Below are positions 20,282 through 21,530 of a DNA stretch of 21,530 bases, piece by piece; position 1 is the stretch's first letter; every line of letters begins with the position of its first letter. The DNA is taken from assembly GCF_035712165.1 (NCBI RefSeq), contig NZ_DASTBH010000294.1, forward strand, positions 1 through 21,530, read 5' to 3'. The stretch is from DASYTH01 sp035712165 (GTDB taxonomy: Bacteria; Actinomycetota; Actinomycetes; Mycobacteriales; Pseudonocardiaceae). The notes under the pieces are model-generated. The model worked only from the letters and a program-made list of their open reading frames with translations. It searched no databases and was not told the origin of the DNA. The position numbers and the translations under genes were made by a program.

Positions 20282-21454
20282 ATGAGTGCCCCGCAGCCGC
20301 CGAACCCACCGTGGCAGGGCGGCGAGCCACAGCAGCCATGGCAGAGTGAGCCGAACCAGGAGCAGGGGCAACCGAGTGGTGCGCCCGAGCACAATCCGGC
20401 CCTGAACGCGCCCGGACCGACGCAGGTACTCGGCGCCCCGGGTCAGGCCGGCCAGCCCGGCGCCGACGGCGTCGAGCGCACCCAGGTGGTGCGCCCGGGC
20501 CAGCAGCAGCCGGGAGACAAGACCCAGATGGTGCCGCCCGGCTCGCTGCCTCCGCAGCAGCCGCCCTACGCGCCCCCGCCGAGCGCGTCCGACTTTCCGC
20601 CCGGGCCGTCCGGTTACCCGGGCCAGCAGCCCGGCTTCGGGCAGGCCCCGCCACCCGGTTACGGCGCCCCGCCGCCCGGTTACGGCCCCCCACCGGGTTA
20701 CGGCGGCCCGCCGCCCGGTTACGGCCCCCCACCCGGCTTCGCCCAGCAGGGCGGCTTGGGCGCTCCGCCGAGCTTCGGCGGCCAGCGGTCCAACCTGCAG
20801 ATGATCGTCATGATCGTCGCCGGCGTCGTCGGCGTGTTCGGCCTGATCGCCGCGATCCTCACCATCACGCTGTTCTCCGAGCTCAGCACCGGCAACGCGG
20901 TCGACGACTGCGTCGCCGAGGGCGCGCCGCGGGACCTCTGCGAGCGAGCGATCGAGGCTGCCTCGGATGCCATTCCGACCAGGGTGTACGTGTACCTGAC
21001 CGTGCTGCTGGTCGGCTCTCTGGCCGCGGTCGCCGGCGCGGTGCTGATCTACCTGCGGAAGAGCTTCGCGCACTACGTGACCGTCGGCGGCGGCGCGCTG
21101 CTGCTGGTCGGCTCGATCCTGATCATGGCCGAGGGCGGCGGCACGCCGACCCGGGTCGTGTTCACCCTGCTGTTCGGGCTGGTCATCACCGGCGTCGGGA
21201 TCATGGGCTTCCTCGACCAGACCAAGCAGTACGTCGGGCTCGGCGGCTCGGTCCTGGCCGGCCCGCCCACCGGCGGCTTCGGCCCGCCGCCCGGCCAGGC
21301 CGGCGGTTTCGGCTCGCCCGGCGGTTTCGGCGGTCCGCCTCCGCCGCAGCAGGGCTACGGCCAGCAGCCGCCGCCCGGCGGTTTCGGCCAGCCCCCGCAG
21401 CCGCCCCCCGGCGGAGGCTACGGCCAGCAGGGCAACCCGCCCCAGCAGTGGTAA
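20282..21454 (+). CDS. Proline-rich four-helix membrane protein with three TQ motifs
   Basis: A 390-aa protein. Residues 1-170 are Pro/Gly/Gln-rich, with a PPPGYG repeat at about 123-152. Four membrane segments lie at about 172-198, 235-258, 264-282 and 291-311, and the tail after 315 is again Pro/Gly-rich with FGPPPG-like motifs. Both tails should be cytoplasmic. The first outside loop (199-234) holds C210 and C220, which could form a disulfide. Three TQVL, TQVV and TQMV motifs (T47, T67, T81) resemble Ser/Thr kinase sites. ATG 20282 has a moderate GAAGGG upstream. Position after cbs recalls the proline-rich antigen homologue Rv1078, but I see no RDD signature, so homology is uncertain. Function unknown. 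Confidence 0.88.
   Translation: MSAPQPPNPPWQGGEPQQPWQSEPNQEQGQPSGAPEHNPALNAPGPTQVLGAPGQAGQPGADGVERTQVVRPGQQQPGDKTQMVPPGSLPPQQPPYAPPPSASDFPPGPSGYPGQQPGFGQAPPPGYGAPPPGYGPPPGYGGPPPGYGPPPGFAQQGGLGAPPSFGGQRSNLQMIVMIVAGVVGVFGLIAAILTITLFSELSTGNAVDDCVAEGAPRDLCERAIEAASDAIPTRVYVYLTVLLVGSLAAVAGAVLIYLRKSFAHYVTVGGGALLLVGSILIMAEGGGTPTRVVFTLLFGLVITGVGIMGFLDQTKQYVGLGGSVLAGPPTGGFGPPPGQAGGFGSPGGFGGPPPPQQGYGQQPPPGGFGQPPQPPPGGGYGQQGNPPQQW
20646..20740 (+). repeat. Degenerate tandem repeat encoding PPPGYG units
   Basis: A run of imperfect 15-21-base units with a CCCGGTTACGG core encodes successive PPGYG motifs in the proline-rich domain. Unit lengths vary, keeping the reading frame. Confidence 0.8.
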
Positions 21455-21460
21455 AACCCA

Positions 21461-21496
21461 GTCGCCCCCGGCTCCGGCCGGGGGCGACTTTCGTTC
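21461..21496 (+). terminator. Strong hairpin terminator after the proline-rich protein gene
   Basis: A perfect 12-bp stem (21461-21472 with 21477-21488) around the tetraloop TCCG, starting seven bases after the TAA stop and followed by TTTCGTTC. This is the clearest intrinsic terminator in the window. The remaining bases to 21530 show no feature. Confidence 0.9.
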
Positions 21497-21530
21497 AACC
21501 ACCCAGTTTGACCGAAACCGTCTCATTGGG

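Overview
The window is high-GC actinobacterial DNA, with GTG and TTG starts, GC-rich third codon positions and dense gene packing. A BldC-type regulator, actinobacterial menaquinone genes, a Cds1-type cysteine desulfhydrase, System II cytochrome c maturation genes and an EspI-like ATPase suggest a filamentous actinomycete, perhaps of the Micromonosporaceae. The species cannot be fixed from sequence alone. Almost everything is chromosomal housekeeping; I see no insertion sequence, integrase, tRNA, rRNA or CRISPR array.

Region 1 (1-3000): the 3' end of menE and menA run rightward (menaquinone synthesis). Facing them, an Lrp/AsnC regulator, a DUF4229 membrane protein and the cysteine desulfhydrase cds1 form a tight leftward operon whose last stop codon overlaps that of menA.

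Region 2 (3000-5240): bldC and a small membrane protein gene run rightward. A proline-rich MinD/ParA-like ATPase with a 27-bp tandem repeat runs leftward.

Region 3 (5238-14889): a long leftward gene string. Read in transcription order it holds a 699-aa membrane-anchored protein and a 520-aa protein, both unrecognised, then hemL, a histidine phosphatase, a TlpA-like lipoprotein thioredoxin, ccdA, resB and ccsB. Several junctions overlap by 1, 4 or 14 bases. The string joins heme synthesis to thiol reduction and heme ligation for c-type cytochromes. The two unknown genes at its head are the main candidate for something undescribed.

Region 4 (14890-16376): a divergent control region with a nearly perfect Rex-type operator (also a near-match to a CRP site), directly in front of a menaquinone saturase gene, menJ.

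Region 5 (16379-21530): a leftward thiolase and an SGNH hydrolase are divergent from a rightward cystathionine beta-synthase, which is followed by a proline-rich four-helix membrane protein closed by a strong hairpin terminator. From memory, this gene order resembles Rv1074c-Rv1078 of Mycobacterium tuberculosis, while regions 1 and 3 resemble its Rv0524-Rv0542c segment. The common themes are respiration (menaquinone, cytochrome c, heme) and sulfur amino acid metabolism.
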